Source: Piezodorus guildinii (taxonomy: Eukaryota > Arthropoda > Insecta > Hemiptera > Pentatomidae). Taken from it: a stretch of DNA of 64,000 nucleotides. Below the pieces are notes generated by a model. That model searched no databases. It was not told the DNA's origin and saw only the letters and a list, made by a program, of their open reading frames with translations. The position numbers were made by a program, and so were the translations under genes. Position 1 is the stretch's first letter. Each line of letters begins with the position of its first letter. The DNA is taken from NCBI GenBank assembly GCA_023052935.1, contig CM041293.1, positions 174,397,600 through 174,461,599 on the forward strand, in the 5' to 3' direction. Below, piece by piece: positions 42,753 through 56,100 of this stretch.

Positions 42753-43275
42753 TGGATTGTCCGGAAAGTTTGTAGATAAATTTAGAACAAAACTAAAATT
42801 GATGAACAGCTTAAAATGAATTTATTTAATATACAAAATAGTTACCACCGTTAGCGATTACCCTTTGTCAACGGCTTAGAAGGTACATTATCCCTTTTTT
42901 CCAAAAACCACTGTCCATAACCCTGAAGAACAATAAGAGGTCCGTCTTGACGTTATCTTCTGAAGAGTAGGATTTTCCTTGTAGAAAATTTTCGAGGAAA
43001 AGGAAAAGATGGACATCCGAACGGCGTTTTTTCCCTTTTTAAAAAAAAAAAACAGCATAATATACCGAAAATGAACGGAATCGTCACTTATGTAGGTTTG
43101 CAATGAACTACACTACTGAGCCTTAATATACACAAATTCACTGTGTAAACATAGTTAATTACATGAGGATTAAAGGTGTATAAATAAACATTAGCTTTGT
43201 AATTCATTTTTAGTAGACAAAATAAAAGGTAAATTTTATTTTTTAAATCTCTACGAACTTTTCGGGCAATGTATA
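42753..43275 (-). pseudogene. second mariner family, C-terminal remnant
   Basis: Ends TTGGATTGTCCGGAAAGTTT (left) and, inverted, TACATTGCCCGAAAAGTTCG (right) form terminal inverted repeats, with TA on both sides. The minus strand carries HLFLFLENFLQGKSYSSEDN, VKTDLLLFF and RVIANGGNYF, the C-terminal tail typical of mariner transposases. The HTH and catalytic core are deleted. It is distinct from the 4394/18959 family. Confidence 0.75.
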
Positions 43276-43570
43276 TGTTTATTTTGTAAAAAATAAATTA
43301 AAGATCAGGTTGGCAGTAATGTCTGGACATTCTTACAAATGAGATTTTTATTTATTCCTTTAACATTACTTTATGCTACTGTGTTAAAAATGCCTGATGG
43401 CTGTACCTTATTTTCACCCCCAAAAATATAACACCTTTGACAGGATCTAGCTCTGTTAATTTTCCTCGGATAGAAAATTTGCTGAGAGTTTCCATATCAG
43501 AAATTTAATGGGGAATAGTTTTTGTTATATAACATTTGTCAACATGTTTCTAAAGTTCTGTCTTCAGTAG
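43276..43570. other. anonymous stretch with a SINE scrap
   Basis: 43350-43395 contains TTTAACATTACTTTATGCTACTGTG, described in parts, the tail of family S. The rest is not recognised. Confidence 0.4.
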
Positions 43571-43574
43571 CTCT

Positions 43575-43935
43575 GGACAGTCACATGTATCCCACCTCTA
43601 TGAGGAGTCAAAGTGGCTGCTTCCTTCGATTCGAAGACAATACTTCCTAGGTTCATTTCTCTATCAAACCATCCGCTAACACCGCACCTCTTATGTCTAC
43701 AGCCTCCTGAAATCCTAATCCACAACCCATATCCAGGAAACCAGATCACGTATTTCCAGCCTCTGTATATGCCTTCCCACAGAATCAAAAAATATGAATA
43801 TTCCTTCTTAGCCGGTCCACTGTCCCTTGGAATACTCTCCCATTCAACATGATCCTTCCCAATCTTCATTCAAATCTCTCCTTTGTCAACTCCTTCTTGT
43901 TTTCCAACCAGTTGTTAAATAATTTGATTATAGCA
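43575..43935 (+). pseudogene. LINE ORF2 C-terminal fragment
   Basis: The plus frame with PSHRIKKYEYSFLAGPLSLG then ILSHST and NLHSNLSFVNSFLF resembles the 'R..KYE.SFL.R....WN.LP......F...' end of CR1/Jockey LINE proteins. It has no catalytic motif. Confidence 0.5.
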
Positions 43936-44007
43936 ATTAAAGTGAGGTGAAAAATGTCTATACTATTCAACATCAATGTTGTTTTTATTTATTCTAATGT
44001 TTTTTCT

Positions 44008-44505
44008 AATCTATACTAATATTATAAAGCTGAAGAGTTTTTTTGTTTGAACGCGCTAATCTCAAAAGATACTGGTTCGAATTGAAAAATTCTTTTTGTG
44101 TTGGATAGTCCATTTATCGAGGAAGGCTATAGGCTATATATCATCACGGTGCGACCAATAGGAGTGAAGAATTAGTGGATAATCTGGAAAAAAACGGGGA
44201 AAATAATCAACCTCGCATCCCAATGATTCCAAATAATTTACCTTTTAATTTTAAAATAATTCTATTTCCCGTTAATTTATCTTTTGGTAAATTAATAAAT
44301 CACAGGGCAAACATTTAAACACGTAGGGATCGAATAATGTCTAGATCGGATTGCGGAGAATATCATTATGTTCTCCTAGTACATGAAAATAAAACTAAAT
44401 ATATCATTTACGCAGAAGAACTTTAAAATATATTGTTTTAAAAACTTCCTAATAGCGATCATGATAACAGAAATTGACGCAGACGAAGTCGCGGGCAACA
44501 GATAG
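44008..44505 (+). mobile_element. Helitron remnant, copy 1 of a tandem pair
   Basis: Starts TCTATACTAATATTATAAAG CTGAAGAG and ends GACGCAGACGAAGTCGCGGG CAACAGATAG, terminal sequences typical of insect Helitrons. Inside, around 44270-44320, the degraded frame FPVNLSFGKLIN and N-K-S-Q-G-K corresponds to the end of the Rep/helicase (…FP…SFA.TINKSQGQ…). Frameshifts and large internal deletion. Confidence 0.65.
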
Positions 44506-44510
44506 TCTAT

Positions 44511-45045
44511 AGTAATATTATAAAGCTGAAGAGTTTGTTTGTTAGAACGCGCTAATCCCAGAAACTACTGGTTCGAATTGAAAAAGTCTTTTTGTGTTGG
44601 ATAGTCCATTTATCAAGGAAGGCTTTAAGCTACATAACATTACACTGCAAATCTGAAGAATCACTGGAAAATATGGAAAAAACAGGGGATATTAACTTGG
44701 CATCCCAATGATTCCATATGATTTACCTTTTAATTTTAAAATAATTCAATTTCCCGGAAACTTATCTTTTGCCGTAACAATTAATAAATCACAGGGATAA
44801 CATTTAAACACGTAGAAATCGATTTACGACAAGACTGCTTGGTTATGTATGGTTTAACTATATGTCGCCTTGTCAAGATCGGGTTGCGGAGAAAATCAGT
44901 ATGTTCTTCGGCCAGAAGAAAATAAAACTAAAAATATCATTTACGCAGAAGTGCTTTAAAATATATTCTTTTAAAAACTTCTTACTAGCGATCATAATAA
45001 CAGATATTGACGCAGACGAAGTCGCGAGCAACAGCTAGCTTTATA
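44511..45045 (+). mobile_element. Helitron remnant, copy 2 of a tandem pair
   Basis: Starts AGTAATATTATAAAGCTGAA G and ends CGAAGTCGCGAGCAACAGCT AGC. It contains the same helicase remnant plus an additional segment (CTTGGTTATGTATGGTTTAACTATATGTCG, described in parts) absent from copy 1, including the LYV.CSR-equivalent region. Confidence 0.65.
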
Positions 45046-45159
45046 TTATACTAAGATATTATTGTACTTTATTCTCTCTCTCTTTAGATAATTTAATGAC
45101 AATCGTATATATTTATTGTGACCATTAATGCTTTCAGTTTTTTGTTTTTTCATTCATTC

Positions 45160-45810
45160 AAACCGGAAGAGCCACTTTATACCATGCATTTTGCACCTTT
45201 TTTCAATTTTCTCGAAAACGGTTCCGACGATTTTGATTAAACTCGCTATATAGATGTAAAATTTAATGGGCTTTAATATATAATTTAGGATTAAAAGGGT
45301 CTGACAGGGCTTAAATGTCGATATTTTAAATTTTCTTCCCCTAAAGTACCTTTAATTTTGTAGATTCATTAAAAATAACTATATTATCTTGTTAACGCTG
45401 ATGAAAAAGAGGTAAATATATAAATTGATTAAATTCGATACCCAACTAAAGGAGAAAACAGAAAAAATATTTTTTTAATGCAGTTTTTCGTTTTTGAACA
45501 TAAGAGCAGTAATATACATGTATGATATACCGTTGGAATGCTAAAGATTTTAGAAAAAATATTATCTCATACACAAACTTTTAAAAGTTAATAGAGAGTG
45601 ATGAAATGAACATAAAACTAACTGATTATTTTAGATAACAATATGATAGATTTTTTAATAAATCACATGTTTCTATAGAAATTCAATTTAATTAATTCCT
45701 TAATAGTTTCATGTATTTTTATCTCTAACTGTTTTTGAAAATTCTTTCATTGATTTTAATAATGGAGGTAAGTGAAAGTTGTGTGTTGCCCGCACCAGAT
45801 TTTTTCTGAA
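45160..45810 (-). mobile_element. Family H repeat
   Basis: Minus-strand copy from the end TCTGGTGCGGGCAACACAC (45805) through TTTCCAACGGTATATCATAC to GAGCCACTTTATACCATGC. It lacks the CA tract and stem-loop part (3' truncated). Confidence 0.7.
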
Positions 45811-45864
45811 ATATCCATGATCTATTGTTTTTCTAAGCTTAGGGAGAAATACTTGAGCCACATT

Positions 45865-46675
45865 TTTTTATCTTTTTTATTTATTTACTATAGAGATACT
45901 TACAACTGTATTAACAAAGAAATACATCAAGTAAATGTGAACATGATAGACATGAGAAGAAACTACCCAGTAGTAGCACTTCGAAGTTTATTCAGATAAG
46001 TAGGTCTCGAGGCCATCGTCTTTTCAGCCACCTCGGAGGATGATCAGGAATGGAAAGAGATGAGAGATTGCGGACTAGTGGGTTTGGGTGGTTCAGTGAA
46101 AGGAAGTATATCTAATTTAGGCTAAGTATGCAACTAATGGGATATTCAGGTCTTAATGGATTATTTTATTGGTGACAAAATAAGGGGCATTTAGGATCTT
46201 CCGGAGGATTTCGGATTGCAAGCAGTGGATGCAAGAGGAATTACATGGCTTGGTGGATCCCTATAGTTTAATTCCATATGTCCAAATAGGCCTAAGTATG
46301 GTAATGTAATTTAGTTTTTTGTAGTAGGTGAGAAGTTTTGAACGTTTGTCAAGTAAATGTTATAATAAACGATATCTGCGAGCTGTTTCTTGTCATTCAG
46401 TGTGAGGATTCCAAGTAAGTCGTCTGTCAATGTGCAGTCCAAGGTACCGGATCTGTTCAACTGTTGTGAATGGAATATTGCCAAAGGATATAGTGGGATA
46501 TAGGTTTGTGGCGAAGGGTAAAGGTAATTTGGTGGGATTTATTTTGATCCTCCACATTTGACACCATTCTTCAATGGAAGCAATGTGAGACTGAAGGATT
46601 TGGGAAGCATAGTTCGGTCATTTTTTGCAGAAAACACACATGTGTCATCGGCGTATGTAGTGAGGACAGTGGATC
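45865..46675 (-). pseudogene. Jockey-type LINE, palm to 3' end
   Basis: Minus strand from 46675: TYADDTCVFCKK (palm, Asp pair), IASIEEWCQMWRIKINPTKL, VEQIRYLGLHIDRRLTWNPH, NYITILRPIWTYGIKL and DLNIPLVAYLA follow in order through several stops and frameshifts. The 3' end includes TTCCTGATCATCCTCCGAGG, then GTTAATACAGTTGTAAGTAT. It is a degraded but long copy, colinear with 40570-41125 and 31147-31670. Confidence 0.7.
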
Positions 46676-46984
46676 ACATTTCTTTTAAATTTTAAATAAC
46701 ATATTTTTTTTTATCCAATTAATTTGCTTCTTTTTTTTTTCTTTACTCTCTCAATATATAATAATTCTTAAGACAAATACTCTGTAAAACTAGCATAAAA
46801 CCAAGTTTATATAAACAAAGTGCAAACAAAAGTTTATAAAACTGTTCAATATAACCGTATTAATCTTATAAAAACAAACATGTGATTGTACAATAATTGA
46901 TTCATTAACTTCTAATTATACATCAATCTTTCAATATTGAACTTATCTCTGAAGAAAAATGGATTGGCGAATAAAAAATACATA

Positions 46985-47103
46985 TTATATATGCAATCGC
47001 TTTATTTATTCATCAGTGAAGTAATATTTAGGAATACATGAAATCTACAACAAATTATTCACAAGGTTGAACCACAAAGCCACCAGCTCAGTCAGGATTT
47101 AAT
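46985..47103 (-). CDS. microexon gene, candidate terminal exon (stop codon and 3' UTR)
   Basis: Acceptor GCTTTATTTGATTCAG|ATTAAATCC. The preceding exon leaves one G, so the first codon is GAT (Asp) and the next is TAA (47101-47099). The remaining ~100 nt is 3' UTR with AATAAATAAA at 47010-47001 and an expected cleavage ~15-20 nt further. It extends an acidic Ser/Asp tail by one Asp. The match of phase, acceptor and poly(A) signal supports it, but such coincidences are possible in AT-rich DNA. Confidence 0.5.
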
Positions 47104-50100
47104 CTGAATCAAATAAAGCATTATTAGTTCATTAATAATTATAATAAAGCATAAGTTTAATTGAATTATATGTAAAAAAAAATCTGGTGCGGGCAACACA
47201 CGACTTTCACTTACCTCCATTTTTAAAATCAATGAAAGATTTTCAAATACAGTTAGAGATAGAAATACGTGGAAATTATTAAGGAATTAATCAAATTGAA
47301 TTTATATAGAAACATGTGTTTTATATAAAAAATCAATTATATTATTATCTTAAATAATCAGTAAGTTTTATCTTCTTTTCATCACTCTCCAATAACTTTT
47401 AAAAGCTTAAAAAAGGTATATCATACATGTATATTACTGCTCTTATGTTCAAAAACGAAAAATTGCATTAAAAAATATTTTTTCTGTTTTCTCCTTTATG
47501 TTGGGTATCGAATTTATTCAATTTATACATTTACCAGTTTTTCATCAGCGTTAACAAGATAATCTAGTTATTATTATTGAATTACAAAATTAAAGGTACT
47601 TTAGGGAAGAAAATTTAAAATATCGGCATTTAAGCCTGTCAGACCATTTTTATCTAAATAAAACCTACATGATATTAAAGCCCATTAAATTTTACATCGA
47701 TATAGCGAGTTTAATCGAGAAAATCGAAAAAAGATGCAAAATGCATGGTATAAAGTGCCTCTTCTGGTAGGCTCATTTTTATGAAAAAAGTTTTGTCACG
47801 TCTCGGGCGTATAGTTGTCTTAAATATGAAATTTCAGTTTCATAGGACTTACCATTTCCGCCCGGGAGTTACCACACACACACACACACACACACAGACC
47901 TTTTTGCGGGACTTGGTTATTTGGACTCAGGGGACCCTAAAACGTGTATTTCCGTTGAAAACTGGAATTCGAAAATTTTCACGATCGCAATACTTCCCCT
48001 TACTATATATAGTAAGTGAAAGTAATACATACAACAAAAACATATGTAACAATGTTTTTTATTCTGAACTATTAATTAAATTTGATATTATAATACAATA
48101 CATATTTTAAATTATATGGATTTAATATAATATGTAATAAGGATGTTTATAACCTCACCTGAACTATCACTATCACTGCTCTTTGATTTACTGTGACTTG
48201 AACCTGTATTGACAAAGATTTCAACCTTTAGTATTAAAAACACTCTAACATAATATCATTAACATCAACTTGCAATAATTAATATTTTTGAATGATACTA
48301 TTTCAAATAATTTAGGAATTTATTTCAAACTCTAGTGGTAAATAAATTTTTGTTAATTATAAAAATGATAATAAGAATCTCGGATCTCATTATGAAAACA
48401 TTATCAATAAAATAAAAACTATCAGATTTTATATACCTTAGTGATTTAAAACAAAATAATTAGAGAATAGATAAATTATAAAAATTTTGAATAAATTCAG
48501 GCAGGATAAAAGGCTGAAAAATGGATGTTGTTGATGACGATTTCACGCTTAAAAAACAAACTTAGTGGTAATTAAGGCTAAAATAAGAAAATCCAGATCT
48601 GTAGTATGTTTCTAAAAGGTACTAAATGATATTTTGTTCAATATATTAATCAATAAATATTTCTGAATGTATATTTTAACGTATTTGTTTTCTAATAATT
48701 TAATTTGATTGAAATTCGTCATCCGATTTCATCTAAAAAGCACTTAAGTTGTTTGAAATATAATCATTTTCCAAAGATACTTTTTTGAAAAAAATGTTTT
48801 ATTTATTAAATTAGATCATAAAATATTAATTTAAAATAATTTAACAAAATAAAATAAATAATTAACAAAAGGAAGTTAAGGTGTGCTCATTTAAGTGTGT
48901 AATATTAAGAAAAACTTCCAGAAAAATTAAAAAAGAAAAGAAATTAATTTTCATATGATATTGAGCAGTGAAATTTAAATATGTTCATAATTATTAGAAA
49001 ATTGTTTTAGACATATTTTAAGATTTATTACATTTAAAAATTATCAAAATTAATTTTAAATATTATTGTTTAGTTAAACACTTACTTGAGCTATCGCTTT
49101 CATCACTGCTTTTACCACCTGATCCGCTGTGACCTAGATTTTAAATAGATCATTAAAGAGTTGGTTATTATAATAATTTTATAATATTACATCAGAACAT
49201 CATTTCCTTATAATAGAAATATTGTAAAATTAAAAATATATTTATTTGTTTCCTTTGAAGACTAATATATTATCTAGATGGCCTGATAAAGTAATTAATA
49301 AAAATTATAGTAGTAAAAATAACATCAGCTGTTACCACTATGGCTTCCTCCATGTCCTGATGCTCCATGATGCCCATGATGCCCATGATGTCCATGATGA
49401 TGGCCACCTTTAGAAATAAAAAAATTAAGACTGAATATAATTTATTATACTAATTATTTACAAAGTTATATTTTATATAAATGTATATTTATAAAACTGT
49501 ATGTAACAATTGTGAAAATCACTGAATTATATAAATCTTTTATTTTTTAAATGTTCTTCTTTCTCTTCTTCCTTCTGCTTCTTAGCATGGGCTCGTCTCC
49601 AGCCAGGCGTCTCAGTCCCTTGCCAACTTCCTCATCTTGTCAATGATAGTTTATCTTCGCCTTCCAATGCCTTCGATGTGGCCCAGGTAAGAACTCCTGG
49701 GTCTACCTCTGGGCCTCTTCCTAACGATTTCACCTCCATTGGGTCTCTATTGTGTTCCATGCGGCTGACATGCCCAAACCTCATTATCTGACAATTTTAA
49801 ATTATTTCCTGTATAGAGCATATCCCTAATTCTCTCATTTTGAATATAATCTCTTCTTGTTTTTCCTATTTTCCTGCTTAGAAATCTCTTCTCAGTGTGA
49901 TTTGGCTCCGTAATCCTCAGCTCTCAGATCCATAAAGATTAAATAGGATGTACAATGAATTAAACACATGTAGCTTTGTGTCTTGACCTATCTCTTTGTT
50001 TCTGATGATTGAATTGCAGATCTGTTAGTAAACTGAGTTGACCTTTGAGATCCTGTTTGTAATTTCTGAGTTCACCTTCCCAGATCTGTTGATCACGGTA

Positions 50101-53100
50101 CCTGGTAAGTGAAGTCTGTCACTACTTTGGTAATCTTCTTGTTACAAGAAATCCTGACATTCTCTTGGGTTATTCCAGCTTGAAGGATCTTAGTCTTGGC
50201 TAAGTTTATTGTCATTCCCTTCCTTTTTAGCTCCTTGTACCTCTCAGTAACTGCTTGTTGAAGTCTCTCTGGAGTATCTGCGATAAGAACTATATCATAT
50301 GCAAAGAGGAAGAACTAGACAACAACCAGGAGTGAATCCGTTGGCCCAAATGGGTTTAGGGAGTGCTCCTTTAACAACAACTGGCAACGTCATCCATATA
50401 GATAACAAAGAGTAGGGGACTAAGTGAGTCTCCCTGCTTGACTCAGGTTTCCATATTGAATTCTTTGGATTCCTTATCATTCAGGCAGATATGAATATAC
50501 AATATATAGGCAATAATATATATAGGCAAATAAAATTAGGCAGATAGACCCTTTTGTTCTTGATATGTTGATTTAAGTCTCTATTCCTCTAGAAGGAACA
50601 CTCTTTGCTCTAAGGGCTTTCCAGATTTCTTCCCTGGGGACTGAATCGACGGATACCCTTTTTTCTAGGTCAATGTCTGTATAATGAGTTGATTAGGCTG
50701 AGACCAACCACCTTTTTTTTCCTCCAATTTTGGGATACTCAATGTATGGCTTGGTGTGCCCCCAAAAGGTCTCCATACCCTATTCATTGTCAGTTAACAG
50801 CTTAAATAACATAATACATAATTATTCTGTCCCTGCTGGGATTTGAACCTTGGACCCGGATAGCAATGGACTAATGCTTTATCCACTAGAATGTGGTGAA
50901 TAGTGTGCTATTCATTTTTGTGTTAGAGACAAAAGAACAAAACAAAAATAAAATATTAAGCTATTAAATTATTCCCTTACTCATGCCACCGCTAGCGCTT
51001 CCATGACCTGATCCGTGATGAGCACCTTAAACACATAAGATTTTATTTATTCCTTCTAGTTTCACATTAAAAATAAGTGAAAGTAAAATATACCAAATTT
51101 ACATCTTTAACATAATAATATTTGAATATAAATTATTATATGAAAAGCAGAACAATATACTGATTTAACATAATCAGGTAGCAGTTAGGATTTTAATATT
51201 TCAAGTAAATTAATCAGTTTCTTACCAAATCCACTGCTAATATGTTCGCTTGCACTTCCGCTGACCCCACCACCTGATGAAAATTTTATATTAATTATTT
51301 CATTCAACAATCATGTAGAAAGATGAAAAATAGCCTAAGACTTTAAAAGTAGTAGAGTTTAGAAACAAACATACAAATAAGTATTTTAATATTTTTTAAT
51401 ATCAAGTTATAAAAGACAAACAATCAATTTCGTGTTATTTTTAATGTAATTATTAATTTTTAAATGAAGTATAATAATAATAATAATAGCTTAATTTCAT
51501 CCTTTACAGAACAATAAGCCTCTCCCTTTTTGGGAGTTACAAGTCTGGTATTGAAATTATAACAAAATTTCCTCTTCTTTATTCATTTAACTGTATACAA
51601 TATTTCATTTTTAGCATGCTATAAATAAAATACATCTTATTCTGAATGATTTGAACTCAATTTAGAACTGTGTATTCACCACAATATTTTTTGTCACATT
51701 ATTCCAAAGATTCCTATTTTTAACCACTGTAACCCAACAGTCCAACACTACATGCACTATTTTGCTTCCTTGCCATCTTTTACGTCTGTATATGTATAAG
51801 AAATAAAGTATTATTAGATATGAAATACATTAATAATTTTTCTCGCCATTTAGATTATAATGCTATACTTTACTTATTATTAATTTTATGCAACTATAAT
51901 CTAACATTAATCTAAACAACATAATATTTCTTGTTTTAGACTTGCTTCATATTCTTACTTTCACTTACCTATATATAGAATACGAAGAAAATGAAAAGTC
52001 CTATGAAACTAAGATTTCATATTTAAGACGACTATAACCCCGAGATGTTACAGCAACTTTTTCATCTAAATCAGCTGACCGGAAAAGCCACTTTATACCA
52101 TGCATTTTGAACCTATTTACAATTTTCTCAAATACGGATCTAACGATTTTGATTAAACTCGCTTTATCGATGTAAAATTAAAGGGACTTTATTATAATGT
52201 AGGTTTCATTCTGATTGAAATAGTCTAGCAGGGCTTAAATGCCGATATTTCAAAATTTCTTCTCCTAAAGTACCTTTAATTGTGTATTTTTTATGAAATT
52301 GACCATATAATTTAATTAGCATTGCTAAAATACAGGGAAATTTATAAGTTGAACGAATTTTATAACCAAATAAAGAAGATAACTGCAAAAATATTTTTTT
52401 AATGCAATCTTTTGTTTTTGAACTTATGAACAGTAATATACATGTATAATATACCGTTGGGTTACTAACGATTTTACAAAAAATATTATCTTGTACATAC
52501 TATTGTAAAATGTATCTGGTACATACTATTGTAAAATTTTACGGATAATGATGAAAAGTCGATAAAACAAACTGATTTTCGTTGATAATATTATAATAGA
52601 TTATTTAATAAAACACATGTTGTTGTTTTTTAATCCAATGTAAATAATTCTTTAACAATTTATTTTCATTTATAAATTTGTTTAAAAATTCTTAAATTGA
52701 TATAAATAACGGAGGTAAGTATAAGTCATGTGTTGCACGCACTAGATTTTTTTTTCCATTTATATTGATATTGAAGATTTTATGAATATTTATTATCTAT
52801 CAATATTAAAATAAAAATTAATATCACCACTAGAACCTCCATGGCCACTGGCATGTCCTGATCCAGAATGGCTGCCTCCTAAATAAATTTAAGTATAAAG
52901 ATATAATATAATATTCAAGGTTATATCACTGGTTCTTTCGTACTAATTTTTAATTTAATTTTGGTTATATGAAATTATAGTTTTGAAGTTAATCATTGCT
53001 TATGTTCGCTAATCAATCAATTTATTAATCGAATGGCATCTTGTTTATTTAAAACTGTATTAAACTAATTATTATCTTACCAAATCCACCACTGCTGCTT

Positions 53101-56100
53101 CCATGACCTGTACTTCCATGACCTGATTGAGCGCCGCCTCCTAATTCAAAAGTATAATATTACTTTATTTATATGGTAATAATTATTTTAATATTTTCCT
53201 TAATAATTCCACCATTGTACCACAATATTTTAAATAGGATATTTTCCAGGAACTAATATTTTATATAAAGTATACAAAATATACTACCATCAATGACTTT
53301 CAGAACCACCAGTTGATAACATTTCAATGAAATATTTAGTAAAATTGAATTCTATACTCAATAACGTTTTATTTATTTAACTTAAATTCACTTTTTTGGT
53401 TAAGGAAATATAATGTACGTGATGATAACGTTATAATTAACTTGTTGTTATTTTTGCCCTTTCTGGAAAAAACACCATTTATTTAATTTTATGTGCAAAC
53501 TCTATTGCAATATAGCATTAATTTTAATAATTTAAATGTCTATAACAAATTCCTTAGAGAATAACTCAAAACCACAAATGTCTGACTCAACCTACCAGCA
53601 TTATATGTCACAAGTAGGAAAAAATAGAATTTGATTGTTATAATGACAGTAAGCGAATTTTAAATTTTAATGTGTGATTTATTTGAATTGTTGATCATTT
53701 TAGTATTTTGTGTAAAAACGCAGACATTTTGTAATCACTTAGCTCAGCATGGAGCAGTATGGTCCTGCGCTCTATCAATGATTAAACGAACTAACTGTAC
53801 AGGTAGCACTTCCAGTGAGAAATAATAGAAACGCTACAGACTTGGGCGAATTCTTGAGAAATACATGGTTTTATCTTTTTGCTATTATAATAGTAAACTA
53901 ATTATTTTGGAAGAATATAAAAATTAAAAATACAGTATATGCGTTTTATAAAAAGAAACATGTATGTATGTATTCAAGTTATAATAAGATATATTGTGGA
54001 GCTTCAGTAATGATTTTATTCTGCTATTATTTTTTTCAACTTATTTATTTAGTCCACCACTTCCACTTCCGCTACCTCTAAGTAACCGTTTGACGTAACA
54101 TTTTATTTTAAACTGTTTCAGCAGAATGTTGTTTGTTTTTATTATTATATAATTGTGTATATAAATTTGAATGTAAGCACTAAAGCCATTTAATTTTCAA
54201 AAAGTTTAATATTAATGTATGGTTATGTTACCTAATCCACCACTACCTCCATTGCCGCTGACGTGTCCCGATCCAGAGTGACCTCCTTCTAAATAAATTA
54301 AAATGTCAGAAAATAAGTATATTTTATTTATTTTTCAAATAAAATATGAGACACCCATATTTTTTTTAAATTATATAATTATTATGATTTCCATTATAAT
54401 TCTCTTACCTGAACTTCCACCCCAACTTCCATGACCCTCTCCACTTCCTGAGCCGCCATAGCCACCTAATAAAATGTAGAATATATATTGATATTTCTAT
54501 ATTCAAAGTAAAAAGGACATAGAAAATCATGGTTGAAATGATGTTTTTTTAATAATATAGTTTACAAAATCATTATTTAAGTGTGAAACACAACAGAAAT
54601 GCTCAGTTTCAAAAGGGTTAACACCTTTTGAATATTAACGAAGTTGACTCACAACCTTCAGCATGAGAGACTAGCGTGTGCTAGCCACTCAGCCACGGGC
54701 TCCCCGGTCTGATCAGCTTGTGAAAATCTGACTAATTTATTTCCGATAATACCGATTTTTTTTAAATGGTATCTGCTAGCTAAATTTTAAAATTTTATTA
54801 GGAATGAATAAACTAATTTTTTTTTTAAATAGATAAATTATTATTATAAATTCAACATACCTAAGCCACCACTTCCACTGTCTTTTTAATAAAATTAGAC
54901 ATTTAATCGGTTGAAAAATTATTCATTAATACATATGTTAAAATTAACTAATTAAGTGTGATTAAAATTTTAAATAAATTATTGTTATTTAAATTTAACT
55001 TCCCATATTACTTTCACATACTATATATAGTAAGGGAAAGTATTGCGATCGTGGAAATTTTCGAATTCCAGTTTTCAACTAAAATAGACGTTTTAAGGTC
55101 CCCTGAGTCCAAATAACTAATAGGTGTATGTGTGTGTCTGTATGCCCGTGTGTGGTAACTCCTACGCAAAAACGAAAAGTCCTATGAAACTGAAATTTCA
55201 TATATAAGACAACTATAGGCCCGATATGTTACAGCAACTTTTTCATCGAAATCAGCTAACCAGAAGAGCCACTTTATACTATGCATTTGTACTTTTTTAT
55301 GATTTCCTCAAAAACAGCTCCAACGATTTTGATTAAACTCGCTATATTGATGTAAAATTTAATAGGCTTTAATATCACTTAGGTTCCATTCTGATTAAAA
55401 CAGTCTGACAGAGCTTAAATGCCTATATTATAGCCGAATATTCTTTAATTGATTTTTAAAGCAGAGGTATTAAATCATGTTTATTCTATTTATAATCTTA
55501 CCTTGTCCACTGCTTCCATGTTCTCCTGAACCACTGAGCCATCCACCTGATAAATATTTTATACTGTTAGTTTATTTTCCAAAATACTTATTTATCTTTT
55601 TAATTCTACCCACAAATATTGATGCATCTAACTCTAATTACAAAACTCAAAATATTAATTTTATTAAAACTGGAACAAAGACTTTTCTTTCATTCATGCT
55701 TGGTACTTAATTTAATGTCAAACTTCTGTCTGTTTTATATTTTACAATTAAAATTTTGAACCTGAACTACTGCTTCCATGTCCGCTACCATGTCCTGATC
55801 CAGAATGACTTCCTCCTAAAATATTTAAATATACTGCTTTGACATAAAGTGTAATGATAATTTAATTTATTTCAGAGAATGCAATTTTTTTAAAAATGGT
55901 ATCTGCCTGCTAAATTTTAAAATTTTATTAGGAATGAATAAACTATTTTTTTTTTAAATAGATAAATTATTATTATTATAAATTCGATTTACCTAAGCCA
56001 CCACTTCCACTGCCATGGCCTTCAAAGCTTCCATGTCCACTGCCTTTTTAATAAAATTAGATATTTAATCAGTTGAAAAATTATTCATTAATACATATGT

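Noticed and set aside
43564..43869. 101-residue minus-strand frame
   Set aside because: Antisense to a LINE C-terminal fragment on the plus strand.
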